Below are positions 6,531 through 8,240 of a stretch of DNA of 8,240 nt, one piece after another; position 1 is the stretch's first letter; each line of letters opens with the position of its first letter. Source of the DNA: Oscillospiraceae bacterium (GTDB taxonomy: Bacteria > Bacillota > Clostridia > Oscillospirales > Ruminococcaceae); the NCBI GenBank assembly GCA_016295545.1, contig JAEDLA010000057.1:1-8240 (forward strand). Direction: 5' to 3'. Under the pieces are notes generated by a model. It was not told the origin of the DNA. It saw nothing but the letters and a program-made list of their open reading frames with translations, and searched no databases. The position numbers were made by a program, and so were the translations under genes.

Positions 6531-7478
6531 ATGACAGGAACAGGAACACAGAACGATCCCTATATCGTTTATACATGGATAGAATTTTCAAATGCAATTA
6601 TAACACCTGACGTTTATGTAAAGCTCGGAGCTGATATTGACCTTAACGAAGGCACAGAAATAATTCAGGAATATCTGAGGAATTCCCAGTCCATTTTTAC
6701 TATCAGGTGCAAGGCAATAGACGGCGACGGTCACAGGCTCTCCAACATTTACAACTCCCAGTCCGGTCAGAACGGCTCATATATTTTTGAAGCAGCTTAT
6801 CTTTCACCGGGATTTGAAATAAAAAATCTTATCTTTGACAATATGATTCTCAGAGGATACAGAGTTATGCTGTTTCACGGCACAGTCCCCAGTCCGGGAA
6901 TGTACCTTACCAACTGCGTATTTGCAGGCAGACTGGAGCAGACAGGAGATTATAACGGCTCCGGCAATTCAATATATTCATTTTTTTCCGATGAATCCAC
7001 CTATATAAGATTTGACCGCTGCACCTTTTCCCTTGAAGCTTTCATGAAAGAAGTATATCCCCTTTTTGGTGCTCATGAAATAGTTGCCAACTCGCAGATA
7101 AAGCTTTCCCTTACCTGCCGCCGGCAGAGGACAGAGCTTCTTCAGAACGGAGCTATGCTGCAGAATGCCGTTATGACCAATTCGTATATGACTGCGGAGA
7201 TAAAGTCGGAAGCTTCCGCCGCTGACAGCAATTTCCTTTTCAGCTACGGCACTTTTTTCAGCACATTTTATTTTACTGCCGGATTTTCCAATATATCCAA
7301 TGTTTCCATAAACGGCGGCTTTGCCAATACCTGCTTTTATGATGCGGAAAGGGCAGGTGAAACTGCAATAACCAACAATGCCTCAAACAGCTCCTACTGC
7401 CATGCTCTGACAACGGCTCAGTGCAAGGACGCCGACTATCTCCGTTCTATAGGCTATGCCTGTGAGGGAGGTAATTAA
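6531..7478 (+). CDS. Putative tail-tip protein with beta-helix character
   Basis: This is a 315-residue protein with no signal peptide. It begins MTGTGTQNDPYIVYTWIEFS, an opening typical of phage and phage-derived right-handed beta-helix proteins (G-G-T-x-x-x-P-Y-x-V followed by a W-x-E/D-F segment). Short strand-turn units rich in Asn, Gly, Ser and aromatic residues follow, for example CKAIDGDGHRLSNIYN (60-75), FEIKNLIFDNMIL (95-107), MYLTNCVFAG (124-133) and FSNISNVSINGGFANTCFY (252-270). The end, LTTAQCKDADYLRSIGYAC (293-311), resembles the closing strand of such proteins. No catalytic residues of a depolymerase could be picked out. It likely forms a trimeric spike or receptor-binding element. 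It starts 4 nt after the previous stop, with GGAGG at 6517-6521 inside the upstream gene, which indicates coupled translation. Eight cysteines is a notable number for a fibre protein. Confidence 0.65.
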   Translation: MTGTGTQNDPYIVYTWIEFSNAIITPDVYVKLGADIDLNEGTEIIQEYLRNSQSIFTIRCKAIDGDGHRLSNIYNSQSGQNGSYIFEAAYLSPGFEIKNLIFDNMILRGYRVMLFHGTVPSPGMYLTNCVFAGRLEQTGDYNGSGNSIYSFFSDESTYIRFDRCTFSLEAFMKEVYPLFGAHEIVANSQIKLSLTCRRQRTELLQNGAMLQNAVMTNSYMTAEIKSEASAADSNFLFSYGTFFSTFYFTAGFSNISNVSINGGFANTCFYDAERAGETAITNNASNSSYCHALTTAQCKDADYLRSIGYACEGGN

Positions 7479-7868
7479 ATGGAAGAATACATTCAGACCA
7501 TTATATCCGGCCGCTGCGGCGGCTATCCCTGCATTGCCGAACTGCCTGAATATCCGGCTGTTATGATATCCCCCTGTCCTGTACTGCTGCAGACAGCGGC
7601 AGAGGATAATTTCCCTGAAATAGCTGTTCTGCCGGATATTCCCTCTCCTATGAAGCAGCCTTATCCCGTTCTGCTGCAAAGATGTCTCGGAGACAGCATC
7701 AACAGCGGTTATCCCGTCATAATGCAGCTGGAAAACGTAAAAACAGACTTTCACTCCGATATACGCTTCGGCAGCAAAAAAGTCACGGAGCTTTATTACA
7801 GAGGACGAAAAATCTACTCTGCTTTCTGCAATGAAAAGCCTGTGTATTATATCACATACTATGTCTGA
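7479..7868 (+). CDS. Small tail-associated protein with internal Pro-rich repeats
   Basis: This is a 129-residue protein with no signal peptide or membrane helix. Residues 14-38 and 43-67 are two copies of a 25-residue unit with period 29, identical at 13 of 25 positions and both ending PVLLQ. Within them an aromatic-Pro-x-hydrophobic motif recurs every 8-9 residues (Y16P, Y25P, C33P, then F45P, I54P, Y62P), and a partial third copy begins at SGYPVIMQ (76-83). Residues about 88-129 form a separate domain (FGSKKVTELYYRGRKIYSA) of the kind often seen at the end of Firmicute phage virion proteins. The ATG abuts the previous TAA, and GGGAGG precedes it, so the gene is translationally coupled. Function is unknown; a structural role at the tail tip is inferred from the neighbours. 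Confidence 0.62.
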   Translation: MEEYIQTIISGRCGGYPCIAELPEYPAVMISPCPVLLQTAAEDNFPEIAVLPDIPSPMKQPYPVLLQRCLGDSINSGYPVIMQLENVKTDFHSDIRFGSKKVTELYYRGRKIYSAFCNEKPVYYITYYV

Positions 7869-7873
7869 CTAAA

Positions 7874-8045
7874 GGCAATACCGCACAAAGATTGTACGTC
7901 AGATACGCAGTCAGATTTTTCGTCAGATGAAACAAAAAGCGCATTGAATACTTTGTGTATTCACGAGCATTTTTATGAAATATGGCGGAAAATATGCAAG
8001 TATATGACGTGCAAAGCCGCCTGGCGCTCTTTGTGCGGTGTTGCC
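7874..8045. mobile_element. MITE-like element, 172 bp
   Basis: The ends are 17-bp terminal inverted repeats: GGCAATACCGCACAAAG (7874-7890) and its complement at 8029-8045, with one mismatch. Both ends are flanked by TAAA (7870-7873 and 8046-8049), consistent with a 4-bp target duplication. There is no transposase gene, so the element would need an enzyme in trans. The dyad continues inward imperfectly (7893-7905 against 8000-8013), and a perfect 7-bp hairpin lies near the centre (TGAATAC/GTATTCA around 7947-7965), so one strand could fold into a long hairpin. It inserted one base after the last stop codon of the tail cassette and left that gene intact. Confidence 0.8.
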
Positions 8046-8113
8046 TAAAGTTCATCTCTGAAAACTACGGTTTTACAGGTAACCTAAATTTTTCTTTTAC
8101 CTGAAAATAGTCC

Positions 8114-8142
8114 TTTACATTTGTCGTTTTATGTGATATAAT
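8114..8142 (+). promoter_or_regulatory. Rightward promoter for a gene beyond the window
   Basis: TTTACA (8114-8119), a 17-bp spacer and a perfect TATAAT (8137-8142) form a sigma-A-type promoter. Transcription would start near 8149. No start codon with a good Shine-Dalgarno follows before base 8240, so the target gene lies outside. Confidence 0.72.
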
Positions 8143-8240
8143 AGTCATAATGATATGGTGCAGACAGATATATAATAACTGTACCTTTATACTAATTCCA
8201 CATCAACCTGCTGAAAAATTTGTCCGCTATCGTTCCGTCA

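Larger units (their letters stand above)
7869..8240. other. Non-coding right end: MITE plus promoter region
   Basis: This 372-bp stretch contains the MITE, then two small hairpins (AAAAC-TACG-GTTTT at 8061-8074; arms 8076-8082 and 8097-8103 with a 14-nt loop), neither followed by a convincing U-run. A strong rightward promoter and about 90 nt of leader for an unseen gene complete the window. No coding region is supported here on either strand. Confidence 0.65.

Noticed and set aside
7852..8055. 67-codon open frame on the minus strand across the MITE
   Set aside because: It has no Shine-Dalgarno and runs from end to end of an element explained by its inverted repeats. Such frames are often annotated by accident in repeats.

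Overview
The window looks like chromosomal DNA of a low-to-mid GC anaerobic Firmicute. The best fit is the Ruminococcus/Oscillospiraceae gut group. This rests on a pyruvate formate-lyase typical of strict fermenters, strong AGGAGG-type ribosome binding sites, consensus sigma-A promoters with 17-bp spacers, and GC-rich hairpin repeats between genes. The taxon is inferred from style, not from a marker gene.

Left part (1-3524, minus strand). The first 1846 bases hold the N-terminal 615 codons of pyruvate formate-lyase (pflB). It runs off the left edge before its glycyl-radical loop. It has a near-perfect promoter whose -35 box lies inside a 15-bp palindrome, and a weaker candidate promoter further upstream flanked by three TTGCRCAA motifs. 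Next comes an AI-2E/PerM-family membrane protein with an unusual lysine/proline-rich tail.

Divergent intergenic region (3525-3985). Two promoters point in opposite directions, one to the AI-2E gene and one to a signalling gene on the plus strand. A dyad of ACTGTTT half-sites is centred on the -35 box of the rightward promoter, with a third half-site near the leftward start. The rightward leader is about 300 nt and holds three perfect hairpins (stems of 19, 10 and 10 bp), of which the last two look like a dispersed intergenic repeat.

Middle and right (3986-7868, plus strand). A PAS-PAS-GGDEF-GAF-like protein carries GGGNY in place of GGDEF, so it is probably a catalytically dead cyclase used as a sensor. 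It ends in an intrinsic terminator. After that comes a tight three-gene cassette with phage tail-tip character: a BppU-like baseplate/fibre protein with a coiled coil, a beta-helix-like protein, and a small protein with an internal 29-residue repeat of Tyr/Phe-Pro motifs. No capsid, terminase, lysis or integrase gene is present in the window, so the cassette is either the edge of a prophage or an orphan tail-adhesin module. No promoter was found for it, so it may depend on read-through from the signalling gene.

Right end (7869-8240). A 172-bp MITE-like element with 17-bp terminal inverted repeats and TAAA target duplications sits just after the last stop codon. Beyond it, a strong rightward promoter serves a gene outside the window.
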